DNA of 64,000 bases from the NCBI GenBank assembly GCA_017561935.1, contig JAFZBE010000056.1, positions 1 through 64,000 of the forward strand. The letters are read 5' to 3'. Below, in pieces: positions 26,438 through 34,974 of the stretch. Position 1 is the first letter of the stretch, and each line of letters starts with the position of its first letter. Under the pieces are notes generated by a model. That model saw nothing but the letters and a program-made list of their open reading frames with translations, ran no database searches and was not told where the DNA came from. Origin of the DNA: Bacteroidales bacterium. Lineage in GTDB: Bacteria > Bacteroidota > Bacteroidia > Bacteroidales > UBA3663. Position numbers and translations under genes: made by a program.

Positions 26438-27535
26438 ATGGCAGTAACAATTAGCACAAACGAGCTCAAGGAGACATTGGAGCTCACACCTTCAACGCAG
26501 AACATCATGCTCGTAGGCAAGCATGGCATTGGCAAGTCAGAAATCCTTACCAGCTATTTTCAGAGTCAGGGAATGAAGGTGATTGCACTCTTCCTAGGTC
26601 AGATGAGTGACCCGGGCGACATCATCGGTCTTCCCTCCAAGGTAGAAGCGAAAGACGCAAATGGAAATGTGACAGCGCAGACCGACTTCACTCCTCCGTA
26701 TTGGTTTCCCATTGACGGCAATCCAATTGTTCTCTTCCTTGATGAGCTGAACCGTGCCCGTCCTGAAATTCTTCAGACGGTGATGGACTTGACACTGAAT
26801 CGCAAACTGGCAGGCAAAGTTCTTCCAGAGGGAAGCCGTGTCATTGCCGCAGTCAACGATGGCGATGAGTACCAGCTTACCGACCTTGACCCTGCGCTCG
26901 TGAGCCGTTTCAATATCTATGAGTTTCGCCCAACTGTAGAGGAATGGCTCAACTGGGCTGTGGGTATAGGTCTTGACGAGCGTGTCATCAACTTTATTCA
27001 GGACAATCCTACGTGGCTTGATGGTGACAGCGGTGACAAGAAGCGAGACTATCAGGGACTTGACAAGAGTGCTGACCGTCGTGCGTGGAAGAAGGTATCT
27101 GACATCATGAAGAAGGTAGATACAATCAAAGATATCCACAAGCGCGTCATAGCAGGCGTTGTAGGAGCGGGAGCTGCCGCAGCCTTCATCCGTAGTGCTC
27201 AGCAACGTAATGTCATTACTGGTAAGGACTTGCTGCTGAAGTACGACAAAACCATGAAGACTGTAGAGAAATATCAATTACATGAGTTTGCCATCCTCAA
27301 CGAGTCTGTATTCCGTTTCCTTCAGAATGCCAAACTCGATGAGCGTGAGAAGACACTTGCTGCCAAGAACCTCGGTCAGTATATCGACTTCCTCCGTGTG
27401 AACAAGAAGAAGGAGGCACTTGCCAACTTCACGAGCATCTTTGAGAAAGGCACCTATGAGCAGGCAATAGTCTTTATGGTTGTCAATGCCACAGAGGTTT
27501 ATGATATGCTCAATGAGTTTGTTGAAAAACTCTGA
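26438..27535 (+). CDS. MoxR-like AAA+ ATPase of a second MoxR-VWA pair
   Basis: 365 residues. It has the P-loop GKHGIGKS near residues 27-34, GQMSDPGDIIGLP as the MoxR substrate-facing segment, Walker B IVLFLDELNRA near residues 97-107, the sensor AAVNDGDEYQ, and LDPALVSRF. It differs from the RavA-type protein at 7496 and belongs to the AAA_5/MoxR branch that pairs with DUF2201 VWA proteins. The C-terminal 150 residues are helical. The partner VWA gene begins 41 bases downstream. Such pairs usually load or activate a target complex; the two tandem paralogs and the AAA ATPase upstream are candidates. Confidence 0.88.
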   Translation: MAVTISTNELKETLELTPSTQNIMLVGKHGIGKSEILTSYFQSQGMKVIALFLGQMSDPGDIIGLPSKVEAKDANGNVTAQTDFTPPYWFPIDGNPIVLFLDELNRARPEILQTVMDLTLNRKLAGKVLPEGSRVIAAVNDGDEYQLTDLDPALVSRFNIYEFRPTVEEWLNWAVGIGLDERVINFIQDNPTWLDGDSGDKKRDYQGLDKSADRRAWKKVSDIMKKVDTIKDIHKRVIAGVVGAGAAAAFIRSAQQRNVITGKDLLLKYDKTMKTVEKYQLHEFAILNESVFRFLQNAKLDEREKTLAAKNLGQYIDFLRVNKKKEALANFTSIFEKGTYEQAIVFMVVNATEVYDMLNEFVEKL

Positions 27536-27576
27536 TTATCTCCATTTCATTAAACCCATTACAATCAATCAAACGA

Positions 27577-28740
27577 ATGTTAGAACGAATATCCAAGATA
27601 ACTGAACGCTGGTTTCTCAGCGAAGAGGCTCTTTTCTCTGTTTTCTGCACCCATCGTGTTGCAGAAAACACTGGAATGGAATGCCATGTGCGTGTGGGTA
27701 AAGGTGTCATTGAGGTGAATCCCGACCTGTGTGCCGACATTACAGACAAGGAGCTTGAGGAACGTCTGCGCATTGAAGTCATCCGTATCTTGCTCAAACA
27801 CCCTTATGACCGTCAGCCTGATGGCTGTTGCATCACAGCGAGAGCCTTAGGAAGCAATTGTGTCATTGGTGATTCCTACCGCCTTCAGAAGGTAGAAATA
27901 GAAAAACCGTCAGACTTCAAATTGCCCTCAAACGGACACTATGAGTTTTATGCACGCTGCCTACAGAAGATTCTTCAGAAATCAGGTGGGCAGGGACAGA
28001 ATAATGATTATTCAGAGGATAACCCTCAACAACAAGGCGTAAGCAATGACGGCAGGTTTGGTAAAGAATATACCGATATAGCCCAGAACTGGCAACAGGA
28101 TGAGCTGATGGCAGCACAGGTCAATGAAGTCATCCGTGATGTCAAGTCATGGGGCTCTCTGTCTGGTGGACTTGTCGAAGAGATTGTTGCAAGCACCAAG
28201 GCTCGTGTTGACTACCGCAAGATTCTGGCTGGTTTCCGTGCGAGCATACTTTCGCAAAAGCGCAAGCTTACCCGTATGCGTCCCAACCGAAGATCTGGTT
28301 TCGATGCTATGGGAAGCCGCTATGACTTCACCACCAGCATGATTATCGGTGTGGACTGCAGCGGAAGTATCTCGAAGGCAGATCTTCAGAATTTTTACTC
28401 CACCATCAACCGATTCTTCCAATATGGCATACAACAGATTGATGTGGTGCAGTTTGATACTGAACTTGGCGAGGTACAGACTATTGTCAAAGCTTCTGAG
28501 AATATCAAGGTGACAGGCCGTGGTGGTACTTGGTTCCAACCGTTTATCGATTTTGTTGCGCAACATCCAGAGTATGACGGAGCACTAATCTACACCGATG
28601 GTAATGCGCCACAGCCCACCATCCCTTCAACCATGCGCATTCCTCTATGCTGGGTGCTCCGCTCCGAACAGGAACTTAAGGAACACGAGCAATGGATGAA
28701 ACAAAGTGGAAGAGTTTGTGTAATCGAAAATATAAGCTGA
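27577..28740 (+). CDS. DUF2201-type VWA protein with degenerate metallopeptidase part
   Basis: 387 residues. The C-terminal VWA domain has the complete metal site: DCSGS near residues 260-264, Thr in GRGGTWFQP, and Asp in YTDGNA. The N-terminal domain resembles the putative metallopeptidase region of DUF2201, but the expected HExxH is replaced by IEVIRILLKHP near residues 67-77, so the peptidase site is probably dead. A Gln-, Gly- and Asn-rich linker lies near residues 150-170. It forms a pair with the MoxR-like gene before it. Together with ravA-viaA, the island holds two independent MoxR-VWA pairs. Confidence 0.85.
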   Translation: MLERISKITERWFLSEEALFSVFCTHRVAENTGMECHVRVGKGVIEVNPDLCADITDKELEERLRIEVIRILLKHPYDRQPDGCCITARALGSNCVIGDSYRLQKVEIEKPSDFKLPSNGHYEFYARCLQKILQKSGGQGQNNDYSEDNPQQQGVSNDGRFGKEYTDIAQNWQQDELMAAQVNEVIRDVKSWGSLSGGLVEEIVASTKARVDYRKILAGFRASILSQKRKLTRMRPNRRSGFDAMGSRYDFTTSMIIGVDCSGSISKADLQNFYSTINRFFQYGIQQIDVVQFDTELGEVQTIVKASENIKVTGRGGTWFQPFIDFVAQHPEYDGALIYTDGNAPQPTIPSTMRIPLCWVLRSEQELKEHEQWMKQSGRVCVIENIS

Positions 28741-28895
28741 CGAAACCACACAAATGGCTTCAGTTGTTCATAGGGATTACTCCAGTACTTGATATCGAGT
28801 ACTGAGTCAATCGTTTCCATCGCTAATCACAAATATGGTTTATTGATAGTAAAGATAATCATAAAAGCCGTTGAATAACTACAAATAATCACTAT

Positions 28896-30506
28896 ATGAT
28901 AAAGGAATTTTCTGATAATGTCCAGCGTCTGTTCAAAGACATTGTTACCGACAAAACGATAGAATACACACATACTGCCGAGGAACTGCTCGCTGTCCTT
29001 CGTTGCAAGGTTGTGCAACCGATAAAGATCATGGAAGAGGCTTCGCGTGTGTGCGTAATATATTATAATGTGTCGGTAATACTAGCTGATAATCTCTCGG
29101 AGATGAACATAGCCTACAACAGTGAATATCAAAAGACCTTCAACAAAATATCCTCTTGCGATCTTCATCAGTTATCCGAGTTTATTCTTGCTCTGGAGCG
29201 TGACATCCCGAAGTGGAAACATATATGGGTGGCTGATGACAAACTCAAGAAGGAACAGGCAAAGATTGGCGAACGTGTGAAGTCCGCTATGTGTCAGTTC
29301 CGCTCAGATTGGATGTCGGTAGAGACCAAAGACGATGTGAAGATGATTGAGAAGTTCCGCATCAAGTATTACAACCTCAAGGCTCGTAAGATGTTTCTAG
29401 AAAACGGCAATCCGTTTTGGGAGAACAAGGCTACTGAGGTAGAGATACTTGAAGAATGTCGGGCGCTGCATATCGACCCTCCCATGGAACTGTGGTACAC
29501 CGAGTTCAGTGACTTTGTTGACGAATGCAAACAGATACGCGATGAGCGTGACCGCCAAAGAGAGGAAGCTAAGCGCAAAGAGGAAAAGATGCGTCATCTT
29601 ATCCGTATCAAGCAACTGAAGTTTGAAGCCATCATCAAGTCGGTTGAATTTCATCAGGGTTTCAAGGTAGAAGTAGAATCGCATCTTCCTCAAAGACATT
29701 TCAGTTTCTTCAGCAGACAGGCTGTGCCTTACATGAGTGGATACTTCCTGATGCGCTTCAAAATCAGCGGTGCAAGTACCGTTTGTAGAGTGTATTTCAA
29801 TGATGTAGACAGATGTACACCCGCAATCATCAACACCATCAGCCGTATCAACGATATGATTCCGGAACTGTGTAACACACTTGTCGATGATGGACAGCAG
29901 TACTATCTGATGGGTGACAACTATTCCATGGGACAACTCCTCAATGATGATAATCCCGGCGAGCCATTCTCCGTAGTGCAGTATTCATACAAGAAAAAAC
30001 GTGCAATATGTTGCCCGCAACTCCCATCCAATCGTGTCGTCATGAGGATCAACGCTGCCATCCGTGAACTCATCTTTGGCTCATGGAAAGACAATGCTGA
30101 ATCGATGAAAGAGATGACAATTGAAAACGTGTTTATCCACAGACTGGAGATACTTGCCAACCCGGCTGACTTCTCTCAGAAGATAACACATTTCAGTGCT
30201 GGTGGTCTCGGTGCTTGTGCTTATAACAAGGATGTGACAGTAGCAGAACTTGTACGCTGTTGGGAATTCGATGAGTTCAAGTTCGTTTGTCCTGAATCTG
30301 GAGAAACAGCCTTCATCTACCAGTTTGCCGGTCATGTTGGTTCTGGTGGGTATTGGGAACTGTCTGCCTACTGTCCTGCGAGTGGCAAGCATCTGCATTA
30401 TGGAAGCAAGAATTCAAATCCCGTCAGTGTCCACTGGTCAACACTAAAAGGTATAGCAGACCCTGTAAGTAGGCACTTGAATACTACCACAAACAAGGAG
30501 GTTTAA
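28896..30506 (+). CDS. Hypothetical protein, 536 residues
   Basis: Unknown family. The N-terminal 200 residues are helical, followed by a highly charged coiled coil near residues 210-250 (DERDRQREEAKRKEEK). A mixed region follows, and then a Cys-containing C-terminus where FVCPESGETA and AYCPASGKHL could be half-sites of a zinc ribbon. There is no signal peptide. The 155 bases before it carry no clear TAnnTTTG box, so it may be read through from the VWA gene. Confidence 0.7.
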   Translation: MIKEFSDNVQRLFKDIVTDKTIEYTHTAEELLAVLRCKVVQPIKIMEEASRVCVIYYNVSVILADNLSEMNIAYNSEYQKTFNKISSCDLHQLSEFILALERDIPKWKHIWVADDKLKKEQAKIGERVKSAMCQFRSDWMSVETKDDVKMIEKFRIKYYNLKARKMFLENGNPFWENKATEVEILEECRALHIDPPMELWYTEFSDFVDECKQIRDERDRQREEAKRKEEKMRHLIRIKQLKFEAIIKSVEFHQGFKVEVESHLPQRHFSFFSRQAVPYMSGYFLMRFKISGASTVCRVYFNDVDRCTPAIINTISRINDMIPELCNTLVDDGQQYYLMGDNYSMGQLLNDDNPGEPFSVVQYSYKKKRAICCPQLPSNRVVMRINAAIRELIFGSWKDNAESMKEMTIENVFIHRLEILANPADFSQKITHFSAGGLGACAYNKDVTVAELVRCWEFDEFKFVCPESGETAFIYQFAGHVGSGGYWELSAYCPASGKHLHYGSKNSNPVSVHWSTLKGIADPVSRHLNTTTNKEV

Positions 30507-30529
30507 CCTTTGAAGAATGGGAAAATAAA

Positions 30530-30727
30530 ATGAAAGAAAGGCTTGGTGTGGACGAAAAAGAGTTTTCGGATATTTCGTCTATTTGGGAATTTTTCGGAAT
30601 AACCCCAAAGTATTTTCGGGAAACCGAAAGAACATTGTTTAAGGATTCCGAAAAGGTCCGAAAACACGAAAAGGCCCTAAAACGTATTTTTCTGTGTGAC
30701 CTTTCGAAAATTCGGGAAGTTACTTGA
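30530..30727 (+). CDS. Small ORF of doubtful status
   Basis: 65 residues from the ATG, highly charged. The open frame extends upstream without a start codon, and encodes a plausible continuation (GGLTFEEWENK), overlapping the end of the preceding gene. It could therefore be the remnant of a longer gene truncated by a rearrangement. It lies just upstream of leader copy 2, and such copies may mark recombination points. No homologous family was recognised. Confidence 0.3.
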   Translation: MKERLGVDEKEFSDISSIWEFFGITPKYFRETERTLFKDSEKVRKHEKALKRIFLCDLSKIREVT

Positions 30728-30757
30728 TTTTAACACGAACTATCACGAATAACCATG

Positions 30758-30924
30758 TTTTTTTGCAAAAGAATTTGCTTTTTTGCGAAAAAATGCTTAT
30801 CTTTGCACCGCGAAAATGAAAAAGCATCAAGAGACGGCTTAAATGCCGAGCCAACCGAGCCTATCATACAGGCCACGGTGGAACAAAGGATGCGAGTTAC
30901 TAACATTAACTAAAAACAAACAGT
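30758..30924 (+). promoter_or_regulatory. Repeated promoter/leader element, copy 2
   Basis: The same arrangement as copy 1. The -7 box TATCTTTG is at 30798-30805, preceded by TTTGCTTTTTTGCGAAAAAA-like sequence. The 8-codon upstream ORF MKKHQETA is at 30816-30842, followed by the same two hairpins. The G to A change relative to the other copies (TTAAGT to TTAAAT) is in the loop of hairpin 1, so pairing is kept. It drives the small ORF at 30925 and probably the genes at 31162 and 31976. Confidence 0.75.
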
Positions 30925-31068
30925 ATGATCATTAGAACAAAAGATGATTTTCAGCATCCAGGTCGACAAATCCAGCGGCTGGATGGACGTGTGTTCCTTG
31001 GCAATGCTTTTGTGTCGCAGACCAACAAGGAACATGTGCTTGAACAGTTGAGTTGGGAAAACCGTTAG
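30925..31068 (+). CDS. 47-residue small protein behind leader copy 2
   Basis: It begins MIIRTKDDFQHP and continues to LDGRV like the small ORF at 4318, then diverges and ends EQLSWENR. Most differences to the first copy in the shared part are single-base changes. It lies 93 bases before the next gene. It could be a genuine micro-protein or a 5' gene remnant duplicated with the promoter. Confidence 0.45.
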   Translation: MIIRTKDDFQHPGRQIQRLDGRVFLGNAFVSQTNKEHVLEQLSWENR

Positions 31069-31161
31069 AAGGCATTCAAGTCTCTTTCAGCGCCTTGGAG
31101 ATGCTATTATCTTATGATTCATTGGGGATTTGTGAAAAAGTCTAACATGTTGTATAATTAA

Positions 31162-31938
31162 ATGAACGAAGCAAAAGATTTACATATAAAGAGCATATTC
31201 AAGGTAAATCGTTACAGCTACAAATATCATAACCCAGACAAATGTCATTGGCCAGAATTCAAGCTTGACTCGAATGAAGTAACATTCTTCTATACATTGA
31301 AGGAAGCAGAGGAATACGTGAAGCAGAATGCCATTTATCATCAATATGGAACGTACGCGTATGTAGTAACTGAGATTCCGATAGGACTTCAAGTGATAGA
31401 AAGGCTCATGTCAGACTGCTTCTCCCAACGTGTATATCTCGCCGATGGAAGCCTATGGGGTGTCAGCGACTATGCCACCATCATGCAGCGTGAGACTTCG
31501 TTCTCCATGAATGAGATTGAACTTGGTCACTATCTTGGAAAGAGACGCATGTTTCACGGACGAAAACCCGAAGAGATTCTCTTCAAGCCTGGTGATGTCG
31601 TAGAGGTGTTCGGCTATCCTGGGAACGACTATTGGAGCGATGATGTGGTTAACCTCGCCATTGTGGTAAAGACACCACCCACGATGGAAGAAGTTACAAA
31701 GATGCAGGACAAGTATATGGCAACGCATACTGGCTATGACCTCACAGACCACAGCCTAGGCCACAGATTCGGCCATTCTCTGGACGTGTATATGGTTCTG
31801 CCATATAATTATGGAGGGCTTGATCGCTCGCCAACGATAGCAACGATGAAGCCATCATTGCCAATCACAACAAGAAGGAAGAAAAACCTTCTTGACCAAT
31901 ACGAGAAATATCTCGCAGAAGCAGAGAAAAACATTTAA
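31162..31938 (+). CDS. Hypothetical protein, 258 residues
   Basis: Unknown family. It is a soluble protein with an N-terminal strand-rich part (FYTLKEAEEYVKQNAIYH) and a conserved-looking central stretch FKPGDVVEVFGYPGNDYWSDD, in the style of small beta-barrel domains. Its end is basic and helical. A His- and Asp-rich segment (TDHSLGHRFGHSLDVY) could bind a metal. It is probably driven by leader copy 2 and is followed 37 bases later by the WG-repeat gene. Confidence 0.7.
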   Translation: MNEAKDLHIKSIFKVNRYSYKYHNPDKCHWPEFKLDSNEVTFFYTLKEAEEYVKQNAIYHQYGTYAYVVTEIPIGLQVIERLMSDCFSQRVYLADGSLWGVSDYATIMQRETSFSMNEIELGHYLGKRRMFHGRKPEEILFKPGDVVEVFGYPGNDYWSDDVVNLAIVVKTPPTMEEVTKMQDKYMATHTGYDLTDHSLGHRFGHSLDVYMVLPYNYGGLDRSPTIATMKPSLPITTRRKKNLLDQYEKYLAEAEKNI

Positions 31939-31975
31939 AGACTAAATACAACTACCTCAAACCGAACGAACAGCA

Positions 31976-32809
31976 ATGATAGACCGACCAACATTATTCA
32001 TGCTGACACACCAGAGCAGGCTGCCTTCTGTCTTAGAGACATGGCAGTCTGCTTATGACAAGGCGATGGAAAACACCTTGGCGGGTGAACCGCTGGAGGA
32101 GTCGTACGACCTGTGCCGAGAATGGGCTAAGTGGAAAGAAATTAAGCACAAGGCATGGGAACTCGGAACGAAAAAGATTGATGGGGTCGATGTTTACCAC
32201 GAATCTTTCGAGGTTGATAGCAAGTTACATGACCTTTGGGATGAATTTGGCTTTCCTTCCTTTGAGTCCATGACTTATGAAGTGGATGGGAAGATTGGTC
32301 TGCTGGATCTTGTTGGACGCAAGCTTACACCAGCTATCTATGAAGACTTCTGCTTTACCTATGACTGGAGTCTTTTTACAACAGACTTTCAGATTGTAGC
32401 GAAGAAAGACGGCAAATGGGGAATCGTCGATTTTGAAGGCAATATCGTATGCCCGTTTAAATACGACAGAATTGTGCGCGTAAAGGATTCCATGTATCAT
32501 CTTGTCATCAAGAATGGCAAGCAAGGCGTGGTAAATCGTTGTGGCAAACTTGTTATTCCGTGCAGGATGGACAGCATTCATACGCCAGATTTCAAATACG
32601 AGCCGTTCTTCTTCAGGAAAAACCATAAATGGGGGTGGTATTGGAATGGAGACTCTTCATTCTATAATTGCCACCAGAAGCCAATGTATGATGAGATCTA
32701 CTATATGACTGAAGAGGAATGGGACAAACTCGATGATGAGGATGAAGAGTTCTTCGAGGCAATGGTAGATGGAAAGATGCATTACATTCTGGAATGGACA
32801 ATCAAGTAA
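31976..32809 (+). CDS. WG-repeat protein, 277 residues
   Basis: The second half carries WG-type repeats: DGKIGLLDLVGRKLTPAIY, DGKWGIVDFEGNIVCPFKY and NGKQGVVNRCGKLVIPCRM, with a weak last unit NHKWGWYWNG. The N-terminal 85 residues are helical and not part of the repeats. This is a shorter relative of the WG protein at 13318 and probably serves as a binding platform in the same setting. No signal peptide is present. The next transcript begins with leader copy 3. Confidence 0.8.
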   Translation: MIDRPTLFMLTHQSRLPSVLETWQSAYDKAMENTLAGEPLEESYDLCREWAKWKEIKHKAWELGTKKIDGVDVYHESFEVDSKLHDLWDEFGFPSFESMTYEVDGKIGLLDLVGRKLTPAIYEDFCFTYDWSLFTTDFQIVAKKDGKWGIVDFEGNIVCPFKYDRIVRVKDSMYHLVIKNGKQGVVNRCGKLVIPCRMDSIHTPDFKYEPFFFRKNHKWGWYWNGDSSFYNCHQKPMYDEIYYMTEEEWDKLDDEDEEFFEAMVDGKMHYILEWTIK

Positions 32810-33025
32810 CGAGTCAATTGCCTATACACGAAGCAAGGTGGCATAGATACCTTTTAATTCAACAATTATCTTTGCAACTCCGCATGATAATTCTGCAAAA
32901 AATACGCTATTCTCAGCGGAATTCAGACTATGGATTAACTGTTTGCAATTTGAAAAGGCGGAGCCCAGAAAAGTGGTGGAGTTGCGGTCGGTTCTTTAAC
33001 ACGATTTTTTTCGATTGATACGATT

Positions 33026-33192
33026 TTTTTTTGAAAAAGAATTTGCTTTTTTGCGAAAAAATGCGTATCTTTGCACCGCGAAAATGAAAAAGCATCAAGA
33101 GACGGCTTAAGTGCCGAGCCAACCGAGCCTATCATACAGGCCACGGTGGAACAAGGGATGCGAGTTACTAACATTAACTAAAAACAAACAGT
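33026..33192 (+). promoter_or_regulatory. Repeated promoter/leader element, copy 3
   Basis: The -7 box TATCTTTG (33066-33073), the upstream ORF MKKHQETA (33084-33110), and the two hairpins match copy 1 except at a few bases, for example AAGGGATG for AAAGGATG. Here the leader is joined straight to the ATG of the AAA gene at 33193, without the small ORF of copies 1 and 2, so the duplicated unit ends at or near the start codon. Confidence 0.78.
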
Positions 33193-34959
33193 ATGGAAAT
33201 TAACGATTTATTTGATGATGAGCTCGATGATGCTCTCAGGGAGATTGATGACAATTACGACAAGACAGGTGACGAATACGAGGAACCTGCAGAATGGACC
33301 ATTATCCTTGCGCTTGAGCGCGTGCTTGACCAGGCAAAGGGCTCACAACTATCGAAGAAGTTTTGGGAGACTTGCAAAAATCCTCTTACATACTTAACCA
33401 ATGTATTGGGGCTGTCGAAAGTACAGGTAGTCTTCCTGGCTATTCTTGTTGAGACCGGAGAGCCCATGGCATGGCGTGATTTCGGCAAATTCCTTCATTG
33501 CAATCGTCTCTCCATCATGGTACATTCGGACGAGCTGGAGGGACTGGTGGAGAAACGTTGGGTTTTACGTCGTCTGAAATGTTACGGCACTGAAGGGTTT
33601 TCGCTTGAGAATGGTGTCATTACGGCCTTACGTCACAACAAGACATATGTGCCTGAAAAGATTGATGGTCTGGACATCCAAACATTCGTTGAGAAGATGG
33701 AACGTCATATTGACAGGAACATGAACAACTCGCATGTCTATTTTGAAGACGACGAAAAGTGGCTGGTCCAGCTTTGTAAAGCAAACCCGCACCTTCCTCT
33801 TTGTCATGAGGTGCTGCGTTTCAAGGACGACCTGCATATTCAGTCTCTCTTGATGATGTTTGTCTATGACTATGCGCAGTGGGCAGACTCATCGGGCGAA
33901 GGACTTCGATTGGCAGATATCCATCATTTCTATCCCGATGACTCTGATGCTTTCGATATAGCTGATGACCTCAAAAGCGGTTCGCACATACTCATGCGTG
34001 AAGGATATATCGAGTACAAGTGTGAGGACGGTGTGGCCAATAACGAACAGTTCACACTCACGCGCAAGGCCAAGGAAGAGCTCCTGAGAGGCTATACGCC
34101 AAGCAGGTCAAAATGTGAGAGACTGACAAACCCACGGGACCTGAAGGGTCATCAGGGCATCAAGGCGAAGGAAATGTTCTATAACCCTACGGAACAGGCT
34201 CAAATCGAGCGACTGACCAGCCTTCTCAGCCAGGAGAACCTCCCCGGCGTACAGGAACGCCTCGAAAAGAGGGGCATGCGGAAAGGCTTTGCCTGTCTGT
34301 TCTTTGGCGGACCGGGCACCGGCAAGACCGAGACCGTGCTGCAGATTGCCCGCCAGACGGGTCGTGACATCATGCAGATTGACATCGCAGCGATGCGCGA
34401 CAAGTTTGTCGGCGAGAGCGAGAAGAACATCAAGGCCGTCTTCACGCGCTATCGTGCAGTCTGTCGCCAAAGTGAGGTGATGCCCATCCTATTCTTCAAC
34501 GAGGCGGATGGAATCTTCGGCCGACGCACAGCCATCGGCGGCCACAATCCCTCGGTCGAAAAGATGGACAACGCCATGCAGAACATCATTCTGCAGGAAA
34601 TGGAGGAGCTCGACGGCATCCTGATTGCCACCACCAACCTCACCAACAACCTTGACGATGCCTTCGAACGTCGTTTCCTCTTCAAGGTCGAGTTCCAGAA
34701 ACCCGACGTTGAAGTGAAGGCAAAACTTTGGAGAAGCATGCTTGACGACATCACGGATGATGATGCCCGCCGATTGGCTGACCGTTATGACTTCTCCGGC
34801 GGTCAGATTGAGAACATCGCACGCAAGTGTGCCATCGAGTTCATCCTGTCGGGCAAGGAGGCTGGCTTCGACATGGTTGAGGAGTTCTGCAAGCATGAGC
34901 TCATCAAGAACGCGAGCAAGGAGGAACGCAAGTCCATTGGGTTCAAGTTTTCGGCGTAA
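33193..34959 (+). CDS. Winged-helix-like/AAA ATPase, paralog 2
   Basis: 588 residues, paralogous throughout to 23149. The acidic N-terminus leads to a probable winged-helix region (about 70-140, with WRDFGKFLHCNRLSIMVH), then the AAA module with GGPGTGKT near residue 371, KFVGESEKN, ILFFNEADG near 432, TTNLTNNLDD, and the arginine finger FERRF. As in the paralog, Walker B has Asn in place of Asp while Glu is kept. The last third is noticeably GC-richer than its neighbours. It is controlled by leader copy 3, whereas paralog 1 has the TATACGTATA promoter, so the two are under separate control. A SprT-like gene follows after 15 bases. Confidence 0.85.
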   Translation: MEINDLFDDELDDALREIDDNYDKTGDEYEEPAEWTIILALERVLDQAKGSQLSKKFWETCKNPLTYLTNVLGLSKVQVVFLAILVETGEPMAWRDFGKFLHCNRLSIMVHSDELEGLVEKRWVLRRLKCYGTEGFSLENGVITALRHNKTYVPEKIDGLDIQTFVEKMERHIDRNMNNSHVYFEDDEKWLVQLCKANPHLPLCHEVLRFKDDLHIQSLLMMFVYDYAQWADSSGEGLRLADIHHFYPDDSDAFDIADDLKSGSHILMREGYIEYKCEDGVANNEQFTLTRKAKEELLRGYTPSRSKCERLTNPRDLKGHQGIKAKEMFYNPTEQAQIERLTSLLSQENLPGVQERLEKRGMRKGFACLFFGGPGTGKTETVLQIARQTGRDIMQIDIAAMRDKFVGESEKNIKAVFTRYRAVCRQSEVMPILFFNEADGIFGRRTAIGGHNPSVEKMDNAMQNIILQEMEELDGILIATTNLTNNLDDAFERRFLFKVEFQKPDVEVKAKLWRSMLDDITDDDARRLADRYDFSGGQIENIARKCAIEFILSGKEAGFDMVEEFCKHELIKNASKEERKSIGFKFSA

Positions 34960-34974
34960 AGAGAGAGTACCCTT

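Noticed and set aside
4153..33195. The three leader copies as insertion sequences or MITEs
   Set aside because: No terminal inverted repeats or target duplications were seen, and each copy sits in the right place and orientation to drive a gene.
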